This document shows, one piece after another, positions 7,662 to 16,967 of a stretch of 64,000 nt of DNA (positions are counted from its first letter, which is position 1; each line of letters opens with the position of its first letter). The DNA comes from Chloroflexota bacterium. GTDB lineage: Bacteria > Chloroflexota > Anaerolineae > UBA2200. The notes under the pieces were generated by a model, which ran no database searches, was not told where the DNA came from, and saw nothing but the letters and a program-made list of their open reading frames with translations. The translations under genes and the position numbers were made by a program. Where the stretch lies: the NCBI GenBank assembly GCA_014360755.1, contig JACIWX010000009.1, positions 1 through 64,000 of the forward strand. The letters run 5' to 3'.

Positions 7662-9134
7662 TAGCGGAACGCCGCGCCGCAGCATCTCCTCTGCCTCTTC
7701 CCTCGTCCGCACCTTCCCCTCTGCCTGCGCTTCACGCACTTCCTCCAGAATCCGCCCCACTTCTGGTCCAGGTGGCAAGCCCAACAAGGACATGACGTCG
7801 CTGCCGGTAACCAGTGTCGGCGGCGCCACCGCTTCCGTGGGTTTGCGGAAATAGTGCTCCAGCAGCAAATGGGCTAGGCGCAGATAACGCAGCCAATGCT
7901 CCCGATGGGCCGTGCGCAGCGCCTCCCCACGCGTAGCCAGTTGATCCGCCAAAGCCAGGATCAACACATCCACGCCGGCATCACCCGTATCGCGGAAAAA
8001 GTGGTAAATCGCCTTGCGCGTGACGGCTGGCTGCTTCACCAACCAACTCGGACGCATGTGGTGCTTCACGATGGTGCTTACGAGGCGGATCTCCTTGGCG
8101 GAGAATTTCAAACGTGTGAGCATTTCCCGAGCCATCTCCGCCCCGACATTCTCGTGCCCCAGGTTGCGGATGCGCCCATCCGCCTCCACAGTATAGGTGC
8201 GTGGCTTGCCCAAATCATGGCAGAGCGCCGCGAACTTGAGCAACATCGCGCGTGTGCGCCCCTCGCAGAGTACCGGCTGAAAATGCGCTGCCAAGTCATG
8301 GGCAAAGGGGCGGAGAAACTCCTCCTCTTCGGGGGAAAGGGGGGCATTGGGCCAGGTGCCCAAGCGCTCCGCCTCGGCAACTGTGGCAAGGGTGTGCTCA
8401 TACACGTCGTAGATATGGGGTGTGGATTGCGCCACCCCCTTGAGCGCCGCCACCTCCGGCAAGATGCCCGGCAGCAAACCCAACTCATCCATCTTGCGTA
8501 GGTGCTGCGCGGCATCCGGCGCAGCCATAATCAACGCCAATTCCTGGCGTATGCGCTCTGCCGAGGGCTGTGCAATTAGCAGCGCATCGCGGCGTATCCA
8601 CGATTCGGTCTGCGGCTCGATGCGCAATCCCAATGTCGCCACGAAGCGCACCGCCCGCAGCAGCCGCACCGCATCCTGCTGGAATGCGTCTTCGCGGGTC
8701 GCCCGCAGGATGCGTGCAGCCAGGTCAGCCTGCCCGCCGCAAGGGTCAATCACCCGTGGTTGGGGCGCATCGTATTCATGCACATCCACCGCCATAGCAT
8801 TGATGGTAAAGTCGCGCATCTGCAGGTCGGCGATGATGTCCCCGCCACGCATGGCGGCTAGGTCAACCGTGAGCTCAGACGGCGCACGATAGACGATGCG
8901 CGCTGCTTCCATCGCCTCATCCAGCACGTAAAAAGCCCCGCCCGTCCTGTTTGCGATGCGTCGGGCAAGGGGTATGGCAGCCCCGGCGACCACAATGTCC
9001 ACGTCCTTGCCCGGCTGCCCCAAGAGCCACTCGCGCACATATCCGCCAGCAACGTAACACGGCACATCCTGGCTGCGCAATAAATCAAAGATGTGTTTCA
9101 GATGCTCATCTTGCACAAAAGCCAAGGACACCAT
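7650..9134 (-). CDS. cca: CCA tRNA nucleotidyltransferase / poly(A)-polymerase family with HD domain
   Basis: 494 residues. The N-terminal nucleotidyltransferase head shows YVAGGYVREWLLG (residues about 21-33) and the catalytic KDVDIV pair. ADLQMRDFTINAMA and RVIDPCGGQADL follow, then the nucleotide-recognition DAVRLLRAVRF. The C-terminal half has an HD phosphohydrolase domain with ALCHDLGKP and IVKHHMRP. Such proteins add or repair the 3' CCA of tRNA; some relatives split the A-adding and CC-adding activities, which cannot be told here. Stop and last codons come from the CACTCATCA satellite, so the C-terminus may have been recently re-terminated. Confidence 0.88.
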   Translation of the reverse strand: MVSLAFVQDEHLKHIFDLLRSQDVPCYVAGGYVREWLLGQPGKDVDIVVAGAAIPLARRIANRTGGAFYVLDEAMEAARIVYRAPSELTVDLAAMRGGDIIADLQMRDFTINAMAVDVHEYDAPQPRVIDPCGGQADLAARILRATREDAFQQDAVRLLRAVRFVATLGLRIEPQTESWIRRDALLIAQPSAERIRQELALIMAAPDAAQHLRKMDELGLLPGILPEVAALKGVAQSTPHIYDVYEHTLATVAEAERLGTWPNAPLSPEEEEFLRPFAHDLAAHFQPVLCEGRTRAMLLKFAALCHDLGKPRTYTVEADGRIRNLGHENVGAEMAREMLTRLKFSAKEIRLVSTIVKHHMRPSWLVKQPAVTRKAIYHFFRDTGDAGVDVLILALADQLATRGEALRTAHREHWLRYLRLAHLLLEHYFRKPTEAVAPPTLVTGSDVMSLLGLPPGPEVGRILEEVREAQAEGKVRTREEAEEMLRRGVPLGDE

Positions 9135-9685
9135 CCCCCTTGCGAAGAATTCGCCCCCTCACGTCATGCTGAGCGCAGCGAAGCATCTGGCGCAGCGAAG
9201 CATCTGGCGCAGCGAAGCACCTCCCCTGTGTCACCCTGAGCAGAGCGAAGAGCCTGCCCTGAGTGCAACGAAGGGGTCTCGCGTAACTTGAGATTCTTCG
9301 CCGCTACGCAGCTCAGAATGACACAGGAGCAGAGTGCTACTCAGGATAATGTGCCTCCCCTGTGTCACCCTGAGGCGAAGCCGAAGAGCCTGCCCTGAGT
9401 GCAACGAAGGGGTCTCGCGTAACTTGAGATTCTTCGCCGCTACGCGGCTCAGAATGACACAGGGGCAGAGTGCTACTCAGGATAATGTGCCTCCCTTGTG
9501 TCACCCTGAGGCGAAGCCGAAGGGCCTGCCCTGAGGCGAAGCCGAAGGGCCTGCCCTGAGTGCAACGAAGGGGCCTCACGGAACTGGGGAGATTCTTCAC
9601 CGCTACGCGGCTCAGAATGACACCTCCGAAGCAGCTCACCTAACCCGCACCCGCCACAGAGCGGGCTCCCATGCCCAGGCGCTCC
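9135..9685. repeat. Three tandem copies of the CCCTGAG...CAGAATGAC dispersed repeat
   Basis: Copies at 9231-9322, 9363-9458 and 9501-9621, preceded by three short cgcagcgaagcatctgg units. Each about 95-bp unit opens tcaccctgag, contains tgccctgagtgcaacgaagg and gattcttcgccgctacgcgg, and ends agaatgac. The copies are separated by a shared linker (acaggggcagagtgctactc). Frames predicted here are repeat translations. Confidence 0.85.
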
Positions 9686-10267
9686 CTATCGTGCAAAACC
9701 CTTGCTCAGCGCCAAATGCTGCAACGCGATGATCGTCTTGGCGTCACGGATCACTCCCTCGCGGATCCAATCCAACGCTTTGCCCAGAGGGACCTCATGC
9801 ACGCGGATGTCTTCCCCTGCCCCCACGCCTCCGCCAGGCGCAACCCGCGCCTTGGAAGTAACATATCCGATATAGAGATGAATACGTTCCGAACAGGCTC
9901 CTGGGCTGGGGTAAAAGGTGCTGACGAACGCCAACTCTTCCAGAGCATAGCCTGCCTCTTCCAACAACTCACGGCGTGCCACGGACTCTGGCGTGCGCCC
10001 TCCTTCGATTGTGCCCGCCACAATCTCCAGCAAACGCCCCTCCGGGCTCTCCCGGATGTAAACAGGATAGCGAAACTGCTCCACCAGGACCACGACATCG
10101 CGCTCTCGATCGTACAGCAGGACTGCCGCCGAATCACCCCGCTCGAAGACGATGCGTTCCACCGGCTCGCTCATGCGCCCGTCAAACCTCTCAAAGCACA
10201 ACACCACGCGGTCCAGTTTGAAGAAGCCATCGTACTCGCGATGTCGTTCCTGCACCAACACTTGCAT
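9686..10267 (-). CDS. Nudix hydrolase, ADP-ribose/nucleotide-sugar pyrophosphatase type
   Basis: 193 residues from ATG 10267, chosen because GGAGG lies 5 bp upstream; a longer form from GTG 10291 would overlap the korC stop (GTGA). The Nudix box is at residues 85-107, AGTIEGGRTPESVARRELLE then EAGY. The REUXEE glutamates 100, 103 and 104 are present, but the first box glutamate is replaced by Arg91. VLVEQFRYPV upstream and FYPSPGACSERIHLYIG downstream match the ADP-ribose/GDP-mannose pyrophosphatase branch (NudK/NudF-like). Likely a housekeeping role clearing nucleoside diphosphate sugars. Last gene of a close-packed minus-strand group. Confidence 0.82.
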   Translation of the reverse strand: MQVLVQERHREYDGFFKLDRVVLCFERFDGRMSEPVERIVFERGDSAAVLLYDRERDVVVLVEQFRYPVYIRESPEGRLLEIVAGTIEGGRTPESVARRELLEEAGYALEELAFVSTFYPSPGACSERIHLYIGYVTSKARVAPGGGVGAGEDIRVHEVPLGKALDWIREGVIRDAKTIIALQHLALSKGFAR

Positions 10268-10287
10268 ACCTGCCTCCATGCTCCCCT

Positions 10288-10830
10288 TCACCGCCTATTT
10301 TCCCTCGCCCATTCCAACCCGGCGTGCAAGGCTTTCACATTCAGTGCCTCCGTGCCTTTCGGCGACCTCGCTACCACCGCTGCTTCGATAGCCGGTATGG
10401 AAACCACCCCGGTCAGCCCCACAAGCAATCCCAAAGCCACCATGTTCGCCGTAACGGCTTTCCCCGTCGCTTCCTCGGCGATTTGGGTAATGGGGACGCG
10501 GTAGGCATCCGCCCTCGGCGTCCTTTCAACTTGGACCGAATCCACGATCAGGAGGCCATTCTCTTTGAGAAAGGGGAAATAGGCATCGCAAGCTTTTTGG
10601 CTCATCGCCAATAACACATCCGCTGCGACCACCCGCGGGTAATCAATTTCCTCGTCGCTGATGACCACTTCAGATTCGGTCAGCCCGCCTCGCGCCTCTG
10701 GGCCGTATGAAGCGGATTGCGCCACGTTCTTGCCTTCCTGCACGGCCGCTGCTTCAGCCAAAATGACCGCTGCCAACACGACCCCTTGTCCACCTTCGCC
10801 TGCCAGTTGAATCTCATACCTTTTGCCCAT
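10288..10830 (-). CDS. 2-oxoacid:ferredoxin oxidoreductase gamma subunit, orphan
   Basis: 180 residues matching the gamma (KorC/PorG) subunit: IQLAGEGGQGVVLAAVILAE at the start, then QSASYGPEARGGLTESEVVI, ADVLLAMSQKACDAY and a C-terminal ANMVALGLLVGL. In the complete enzyme this subunit works with thiamine-diphosphate alpha/beta subunits to oxidise 2-oxoacids to acyl-CoA and reduce ferredoxin, a hallmark of anaerobic metabolism. No alpha, beta or ferredoxin-like subunit gene is in this window. ATG 10833 and ATG 10830 are adjacent; I prefer 10830, with GGAAGAGGA before it. It overlaps the upstream gene's stop. Confidence 0.82.
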   Translation of the reverse strand: MGKRYEIQLAGEGGQGVVLAAVILAEAAAVQEGKNVAQSASYGPEARGGLTESEVVISDEEIDYPRVVAADVLLAMSQKACDAYFPFLKENGLLIVDSVQVERTPRADAYRVPITQIAEEATGKAVTANMVALGLLVGLTGVVSIPAIEAAVVARSPKGTEALNVKALHAGLEWARENRR

Positions 10831-11474
10831 CATTCCTCTTCCTGCTGGCAGATTATGGCGCGCTTTTGCCACAGTTCTTTTTCCAACGTATAGTCTGCGA
10901 GGCGCGCGACTGCCTGGTCCACGGCTGCTTTTGCCTCCTCAATCACCTCTCTGAATTCGCGCAATTCGCCTTGCCCTCGACGCTCCGCTTCCTGCCACTC
11001 CCGGTAAAAGCCCCATGCCACAAAAAGCAACAGCATGGCGATGATCAAACCGGCATACCATTGGCTCCCACCCAAGACAAAAACGACCAGGAACCAGGAC
11101 ACAGTTGCCAGCAGCCCTGCGGCATAGGTCCCCACTTGTACCGGCTCAATGCCCTTCTGCACCTCTGCGATCGTCTCCCGGTAGACCTTTCGCGCCTCAG
11201 CCAGTTCTGCCTGTTTTGCCTCTACCTCCTCCTCGGCATCCACGATCGCCAGTTCCAACTCTGCCAAGTGCTTCTCGACCTCTTCCAAGGGCATTTGCTC
11301 CGCAGTCCTCGCCAGCACGGCTTCAAAACGCACCGGATGGGGTGCGCCCATCTCTAGCCCTTCCAAGACAAATTTTGAGCCGCAATACTCACATTGGCAG
11401 TACTTCCGACCGGCAGGGATGCCCATAGGAGCAGCACATTGAGGACAAAGCATGTTTTGTGACGTCATCTCCAT
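10830..11474 (-). CDS. Zinc-ribbon, coiled-coil membrane protein
   Basis: 214 residues. The N-terminus has a zinc ribbon with CPQC and CEYC pairs (residues about 10-32). Next comes a long acidic coiled coil (about 65-110), two membrane segments (about 115-155), and a second coiled coil to the end. Start at ATG 11474 because AAAGGTGG precedes it. The stop overlaps korC (ATGA type), so the two are translationally coupled. No function is recognised. The layout resembles membrane-tethered zinc-ribbon proteins of unknown role, and its coupling to an orphan KorC is the only hint. Confidence 0.65.
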   Translation of the reverse strand: MEMTSQNMLCPQCAAPMGIPAGRKYCQCEYCGSKFVLEGLEMGAPHPVRFEAVLARTAEQMPLEEVEKHLAELELAIVDAEEEVEAKQAELAEARKVYRETIAEVQKGIEPVQVGTYAAGLLATVSWFLVVFVLGGSQWYAGLIIAMLLLFVAWGFYREWQEAERRGQGELREFREVIEEAKAAVDQAVARLADYTLEKELWQKRAIICQQEEE

Positions 11475-11542
11475 AGCCACCTTTCCACTGATGTATGGCA
11501 AACACGGGCTTATTACAGACTGACCATCGCCACAACGGGTAT

Positions 11543-11570
11543 ATTGTACCACATTCTTCCCTACTCCCAA
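11543..11570 (-). promoter_or_regulatory. Promoter of zinc-ribbon-korC-nudix unit
   Basis: On the minus strand TTGGGA (11570-11565), 16-bp spacer, TACAAT (11548-11543), about 70 bp before ATG 11474. Confidence 0.55.
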
Positions 11571-11629
11571 ATTTCCTCAGCCCAATGGGCATAGTTCCAC
11601 CTAGGAGCACATATACTTGCCTGCTCACC

Positions 11630-12613
11630 TTACCGCAAATGGGCAAGAGCCTCCATCACCTCCTCCACCGCCACCCCCTCCAGACACACCCGCTGGCGGC
11701 AAGCCCGCCGCTGCTCCACGCTGCACGGCGCACAAGCCGCCTCACCACGCACTATCCGCACTGAGTCCCCTCGCGGCGCCCACACCGCCGCATCTGTTGG
11801 CCCAAAAATGGCTATCACGTGCGTGCCCATTGCTGCTGCCAGGTGGCTGACGCCCGAATCATTCCCCACATAAGCCCAGCATCGTGCCAAAAGCGCCGCC
11901 AAAAGGGGCAAGGGCAACTGCTGCAGCAGGACATACCCCTGCCCTCCCAAATCCCGTTCCACCATTGCGACTACCGCCTCATCCGCTGGCCCGCTCACCA
12001 ACAAAATTTGCATCCCCCGCTCTTTCCGCACCTGCTGTGCTACCGCAGCAAAGCGCTCTGCGGGCCAATTCTTCGCCGTGCTGCCGCTCCCCGGGTGGAT
12101 CGCCACTGCCAACCCCTCGCCCAGCCCGTGCTCCTGCCACCATTGCGCTGCTGCCTCTTGATCTTCCACTGTGAGCAGGAGGCGGGGCTTATCCACGTCC
12201 CCTTGCACGCCCAATTCCCGCAATGGCTGCTGCAAGTAGGCACTCATATGCATCTGCAACCCCTGGCTCGGGCGGGCATCCCAGCAGATCACCTTGCCTC
12301 GTGCCACGCGCACCAGATTACGGGCAAAAACGTGCTCCGGCGAAGTGGCATAAGAGATGATGAGATCAAACGGCTCGAGATAGCGTTGCAATGCCGACCC
12401 TGGTTGCGCTTCGGGCTGAAACAACTCCAAATCCGCTCGATCAAAAGAGGACACACTTCGTACCACGCTGCGTCCAGGCAGCCACTGCAGCGCAGCCAGA
12501 TCCCCCATCACCTCAATCGCTGCCTCTGGGAAGCGCTCCTGCAATGCCTGCAGCGCCGGCAGAGTCAACAACACATCACCCAACGCCCCCGGCCGTATCA
12601 CCAAAACCCGCAT
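11630..12613 (-). CDS. Glycosyltransferase family 9 protein
   Basis: 327 residues of the GT9 (heptosyltransferase-like, GT-B fold) family. It begins MRVLVIRPGALGDVLLTLPA and has the donor-site motifs HPGSGSTAKNWPAERF near residue 180 and VGNDSGVSHLAAAMG near 258, then AIFGPTDAAVWAP. Members transfer ADP-activated sugars in cell-surface glycan assembly. If the host is a monoderm Chloroflexota without lipopolysaccharide, the acceptor is probably another surface glycan. Start at ATG 12613, with GGAAGGG 8 bp upstream; the longer frame reads into repeats. Confidence 0.85.
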   Translation of the reverse strand: MRVLVIRPGALGDVLLTLPALQALQERFPEAAIEVMGDLAALQWLPGRSVVRSVSSFDRADLELFQPEAQPGSALQRYLEPFDLIISYATSPEHVFARNLVRVARGKVICWDARPSQGLQMHMSAYLQQPLRELGVQGDVDKPRLLLTVEDQEAAAQWWQEHGLGEGLAVAIHPGSGSTAKNWPAERFAAVAQQVRKERGMQILLVSGPADEAVVAMVERDLGGQGYVLLQQLPLPLLAALLARCWAYVGNDSGVSHLAAAMGTHVIAIFGPTDAAVWAPRGDSVRIVRGEAACAPCSVEQRRACRQRVCLEGVAVEEVMEALAHLR

Positions 12614-12644
12614 GTCGAGAAACCCTTCCAATACGTTTGTAGCG

Positions 12645-13017
12645 CGCTTCATGTTCGTAGTGCGCGCTTTAGCGCCAGTTCGTAGTGCGCGCTTTAGCGC
12701 GCCTCATATTTGTAACACGTTCGTAGTGCGCGCTTTAGCGCCAGTTCGTAGTGCGCGCTTTAGCGCGCCTCATATTTGTAACACGTTCGTAGTGCGCGCT
12801 TTAGCGCGCCCCATATTTGTAACACGTTCGTAGTGCACCCTTCAGCGCCAATTGCGGACTAAAGTCCGCACTACGAACCAGGCGTAAGCCCGTTTGTAGT
12901 GCGCGCTTTAGCGCCCCCCCGTTCGTAGTGCGCGCTTTAGCGCGCCCCATATTTGTAACGCGTTCGTAGCGCACGCTTCAGCGCCCTGTTTGTAGTGCGC
13001 GCTTTAGCGCGCACCTC
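12645..13017. repeat. Array of TTCGTAGTGCGCGCTTTAGCGC palindromes
   Basis: About nine copies of a unit with core gtgcgcgctttagcgcgc, separated by catatttgtaacacg. Related copies lie at 24803-24913, 49003-49200 and 63333-63420. The core is self-complementary (GCGCGCTTTAGCGCGC), so transcripts would fold into small hairpins. No gene. Confidence 0.85.
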
Positions 13018-13033
13018 AACAGAAAGCCCACGC

Positions 13034-13062
13034 TTGACGCCTTCCGCCTCTTCCGTTATACT
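13034..13062 (+). promoter_or_regulatory. Promoter of the CPBP protease gene
   Basis: TTGACG (13034-13039), 17-bp spacer, TATACT (13057-13062). Leader of about 90 nt to the ATG at 13159. Confidence 0.75.
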
Positions 13063-13158
13063 ACCCATGCAAACAAACCACGTGATGTCTATCCTTTCCG
13101 CTCATTGTAGCGGAATCTGCATCTAACGCCAAGAGGTAAGGAAAGGGGCATTGACCCA

Positions 13159-13926
13159 ATGCTTGAGCAAGACGCACTCAATCTGCCGAACGAAAACCCA
13201 GCCGCTGATACCTCCGAAACCCCACGTATTCAAGTGCCCTGGACCCGCAGCGACCTCATCTGGGCCGTGGTGCTGGGAGTGCTTGCCGTCCTCATGCTGA
13301 TAGCACTCATGACCTTGGCATTGACCCTGTACCAGATGGTCATCGGCATATCCAAGCCAGCGCAGCCGTTGGCTTTCTTCACCGTACTGGCCGAACTAGG
13401 GTTGCTGTTTCCCGTCTGGCTGTTTGGTGTGTACAAGTATCGTCTGTCCTGGCGGGATGTTGGCTTACGTCCATTTAACGTATCGCGCGGCTTGGGATTG
13501 GGCTGCATCTTCCTGCTCTTCGCCTTTGCCTTCAACTTCATCTGGTCCTTGCTCCTCTCGCTTTTCGAACTGCGTGCCCAACCGGATATGCTGCCCCTCT
13601 TCGGCAAGGGCATCGCCGGCTTGCTCCTGGCGATCCTGGCTGGCGGTGTGGTAGCTCCCATCGCCGAAGAAATCTTTTTCCGTGGCTACCTCTTTGCCGG
13701 CTTGTACAAACTGCTGGGGCTGCGGCGTGCCGCCGTGCTCAGCGCTGCCCTCTTCGCCTTAGCCCACATCCTGCCTACTTCCTGGCCACCCATCTTCGTG
13801 CTCGGCTTGCTCTTCGCCCTCCTCTACGAACAAACCGGCTCCATCTGGCCAGGCGTGATCGTGCACGCTGCCATGAACACCTTGGCTTTCCTGTTTGCCT
13901 ACCTCTCGCAATGGATCAGCATATAG
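13159..13926 (+). CDS. CPBP family intramembrane glutamic protease
   Basis: 255 residues with about seven membrane segments and the conserved catalytic motifs: Glu170-Glu171 and Arg175 in EEIFFRG, Phe and His203 in FALAHI, and His236 with Asn240 in HAAMN. The family (CAAX protease/Rce1 relatives) cleaves within or near the membrane; bacterial members act in protein maturation, bacteriocin immunity or regulation. The Pro-rich N-terminal 25 residues are cytosolic. Preceded by GGTAAGGAAAGGGG and a good promoter; no functional partner is adjacent. Confidence 0.85.
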   Translation: MLEQDALNLPNENPAADTSETPRIQVPWTRSDLIWAVVLGVLAVLMLIALMTLALTLYQMVIGISKPAQPLAFFTVLAELGLLFPVWLFGVYKYRLSWRDVGLRPFNVSRGLGLGCIFLLFAFAFNFIWSLLLSLFELRAQPDMLPLFGKGIAGLLLAILAGGVVAPIAEEIFFRGYLFAGLYKLLGLRRAAVLSAALFALAHILPTSWPPIFVLGLLFALLYEQTGSIWPGVIVHAAMNTLAFLFAYLSQWISI

Positions 13927-14036
13927 AGGGGCAAAATGTGCTAGATCTATGTGGCTGGTAATGCTAAAGTGTGTTGTCAAGGCCAATTTTGGCTAACATG
14001 TCAAAGAAGACGAGCCTTGGGAAAGGGGGAATCTCG

Positions 14037-16925
14037 ATGAGAGCGAAGTTTACCTACCACGTTATCATTCTTACAGCCACTATTAATCTTGTTGCATTGA
14101 TGCTGGTGACGAGAGCCACCACGGCGCAATCTGCCCAGGGCTGGACCTCACCAAGCCAAAAGGAAGTTCCAACTCCTGTCTTGACTCCCACGGTGGTGAT
14201 CCGCCAAGATGCTGTGAATGACCTGGGACAAGCGGTGCCACTTCCTATACCCGTGAAAACGATACCACAGTCCACTGAGGTTCAGGGCTTCACTATGGTC
14301 ACAGTGACGGCGGTGGTACAAAATGAGACTGGGGTACCGGTGCAAAACGCATTGGTAAAGGCTTTTTCTGAGGACTGGGGGGTACGTTACCCCTTTGATT
14401 GGGGAACCTTTTACACCACAGACCAACAAGGCCGAGTCACATGTCGTCTCCCAGCAGGCGACTGGACCTTCTTTGCAGCAAGCGGCGATGCATATAAATG
14501 GAACCGGCCAGGTCATGGCCTATTCGCTTTCCTGCGCACAACAGTAAATGCTTCCACGACGCTTATCCTCAGGCCCAACAGCACATTGACTCTTACTTTT
14601 CGAGATGTAAATGGCAATATGCTCGAGGCTGACGACGTTTATTTGATGGAAAGCAGCCATATCCCCAGGGTCCCATTTCCTATCATAGGGCGAACTCAAG
14701 GAGGGCGCATCACTTTGCACGTAAGTGCAGATGCGCAATATGATCTCCTGCTGCTCAAGCGGCCAGGCTCAACACCCGGTTACTTCTTACATTATTCACG
14801 CCAGCCCGCCGGTGGGACGTTATATCTGCGGCCTACACGCAGCGATCTGGCCCTAGTGCACTTCCGTGCCTATGACCGTCTCGGTCAACCAACCACACTA
14901 AACACTTCGGTTACTGTGGCCTGGCTGGACATGGACCGCATGCACGGATTCTTTGACTTTAATGTGACGGGCCAGACAGACCTGTACATCACGCCTCAAT
15001 GGATACGCCTGCACTACCGAAATCTTTCCGCGCCTGACTGGTACTATTTCTTCGTGGGCAAGCACTATGACTTGCAACCGGGTTCGGAGGTTAGCTACAA
15101 CATGGGCGGGCCGGTATCAGCAGACGTTAAGGTGCTTGGCAAGCAAACAGATACCCAGCTATGGCTGCGAGTTCGAGATGCGTTCGACAACCAAATGGAT
15201 TTCTTCAGCGGTCCTGGGGGAATTTGCAGCATACCGATCACACTCACCCGTCACGGCAACACAATCTACACAGGCACCCTCACTGGCTTGGGGGGTCGCC
15301 TGGAACATGGCTACACTCAAGCTGACTCACCGCAGTATCAAATCAGCCTGGACCTAGGCCCGCCCTACGGTCGCTTTAACCTGACAGGGACACTTCTCTC
15401 TCCAGAGACAGCCTATGGGTGGGAAGTAACCCGTTCAACCCATTTCGACCTGCATACCCCCTACGGTTTCCCAACTCAAACAGCAGCCCTGTTGACAGAG
15501 TTGGAGTCCGCTTACGAGCATTTGAGCAATTATCTGGGAGAGCAACTCTCTGGGAAGATCACTGTGTACATCGAGCCATGGCCTACCAGCGCTGGTTGGG
15601 GTGGGACGAATGTGATGCAAGCATGGTTTGGTGGTTTCCGATGGCATCATCCACAATGGCCAGCTGGGATTTTCGAGCCGGTTGTATGGCACGAGTTAGG
15701 CCATGTTTTCCAGTTCACCCCTCCGCTGTTCCATGGCATCGAATGCCCCTGGTTCTGCGAACCATGGGCTACCTACCTAGGTTGCGAAGTCATTGAGGCG
15801 CTTCAGGGGGAACAATTGGCTGAGTGGCATCGTTCTAACCATATAGATTTCTTCAAGTACATTGACGGCGGCGAAGCCAGCGAAGCAGGGCGTATGCAAT
15901 TCATCTTGTTCTATTTGCGCAAAGTATTCGGCCGAAACATCCATAGCGAGTTTGTACACTGGTGGGCTGACGGATCATACCCACCAGTCAAGACAACTCT
16001 ACGAGGTGCCGGTTTTAGCGACCGTCAGATCGTCACCATCCTGTACTCATATCTTTCCGGACAGAACCTAGGCTGGCTCTTCCGCTTGGGTGGGGTAACG
16101 ATCACCGATCAACAGATTGAACAAGGACTGCAGATCGTCCGCGAGGGTACTACACCAGATCTCTATGGTTTCGTGATTGATGGCCGGGACACTGATTGGG
16201 TCAGCCGTACTCCTGCCGCCGTAGACGCTACAGGGGATAGCCTTTGTGGCGCAGGCACTGATTTGACGGCTTTCTACTACGTTAGCACGCCTGAGTACCT
16301 GTATCTCATGCAAAGAGTAGCAGACAACAATGCTGGTCAGGCCTGGTTCCACTTCCACATTGATCGCAGCGATAGCATTGCTCAACACTATGTCCTTGAC
16401 CTCACAAGCAGCTGGTGTACCCTGTACAACGAAGACAACTGGCAAGCAGTTGGCTATCCTTTGGGAGCCGCGAACGTAGTGGCTGAGGCTCGCATACCCT
16501 GGGCTATGCTGGGGTCACCTCAACGAATAGAGGTATGGCCTGTGACCCCGGGACCTCCCTGTGATGCTTTCTCGACTGCTATCTTGATCCCCATGCAACA
16601 AGGGTGCCCTCCGGACTTGATTGTGTTCAACCCCGAGATTGCTGGTTGCACAGTGATCATTAACGGAGTGGTGACCAGCCCATGCAGCGACGGAGTGCAG
16701 CGTATCAACTGGAACTGGGGTGATGGGACAACCAATGACAGCTGGTTTCCAGCCGTCCACACATATGCTCAGTCGGGTACATATCTGGTGACGATAACAG
16801 CATATACAGCTGCTGGATACACGGCTTCAGACACTAAGACGGTGACCGTATCATGTGGCCCGCCTCCTGCCGTTCGAATTTACCTCCCCCTTATTCTGAA
16901 GGACTCCTACGCTGGCCGTGGGTAA
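14037..16925 (+). CDS. Large secreted HELGH metallopeptidase-like protein with PKD domain and YLPLI tail
   Basis: 962 residues from ATG 14037 (AAAGGGGG upstream). The N-terminal signal peptide ends near TTAQS. Carboxypeptidase-regulatory-like beta domains with VPVQNALVKAF follow. The zinc motif His552-Glu-Leu-Gly-His556 has a candidate third ligand, Glu575, in WFCEPWATYLG, which is a gluzincin-type spacing. Then comes a region with a repeated DGRDTDW/DLT pattern, and a PKD domain near residue 890 (NWNWGDGTTND and VHTYAQSGTYLVTI). The last residues read RIYLPLILKDSYAGRG, the tail shared by three other secreted proteins here. It is likely an extracellular peptidase; the exact family is unrecognised. 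Confidence 0.75.
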   Translation: MRAKFTYHVIILTATINLVALMLVTRATTAQSAQGWTSPSQKEVPTPVLTPTVVIRQDAVNDLGQAVPLPIPVKTIPQSTEVQGFTMVTVTAVVQNETGVPVQNALVKAFSEDWGVRYPFDWGTFYTTDQQGRVTCRLPAGDWTFFAASGDAYKWNRPGHGLFAFLRTTVNASTTLILRPNSTLTLTFRDVNGNMLEADDVYLMESSHIPRVPFPIIGRTQGGRITLHVSADAQYDLLLLKRPGSTPGYFLHYSRQPAGGTLYLRPTRSDLALVHFRAYDRLGQPTTLNTSVTVAWLDMDRMHGFFDFNVTGQTDLYITPQWIRLHYRNLSAPDWYYFFVGKHYDLQPGSEVSYNMGGPVSADVKVLGKQTDTQLWLRVRDAFDNQMDFFSGPGGICSIPITLTRHGNTIYTGTLTGLGGRLEHGYTQADSPQYQISLDLGPPYGRFNLTGTLLSPETAYGWEVTRSTHFDLHTPYGFPTQTAALLTELESAYEHLSNYLGEQLSGKITVYIEPWPTSAGWGGTNVMQAWFGGFRWHHPQWPAGIFEPVVWHELGHVFQFTPPLFHGIECPWFCEPWATYLGCEVIEALQGEQLAEWHRSNHIDFFKYIDGGEASEAGRMQFILFYLRKVFGRNIHSEFVHWWADGSYPPVKTTLRGAGFSDRQIVTILYSYLSGQNLGWLFRLGGVTITDQQIEQGLQIVREGTTPDLYGFVIDGRDTDWVSRTPAAVDATGDSLCGAGTDLTAFYYVSTPEYLYLMQRVADNNAGQAWFHFHIDRSDSIAQHYVLDLTSSWCTLYNEDNWQAVGYPLGAANVVAEARIPWAMLGSPQRIEVWPVTPGPPCDAFSTAILIPMQQGCPPDLIVFNPEIAGCTVIINGVVTSPCSDGVQRINWNWGDGTTNDSWFPAVHTYAQSGTYLVTITAYTAAGYTASDTKTVTVSCGPPPAVRIYLPLILKDSYAGRG

Positions 16926-16967
16926 ATTCTGACATCCAGTAGTATGAGAGCATAGGTTCTAAAGCTT

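Noticed and set aside
9091-9639. Frames such as those reading CHPE-rich peptides
   Set aside because: They are translations of the CCCTGAG...AATGAC repeat, appear in both strands and recur wherever the repeat occurs.
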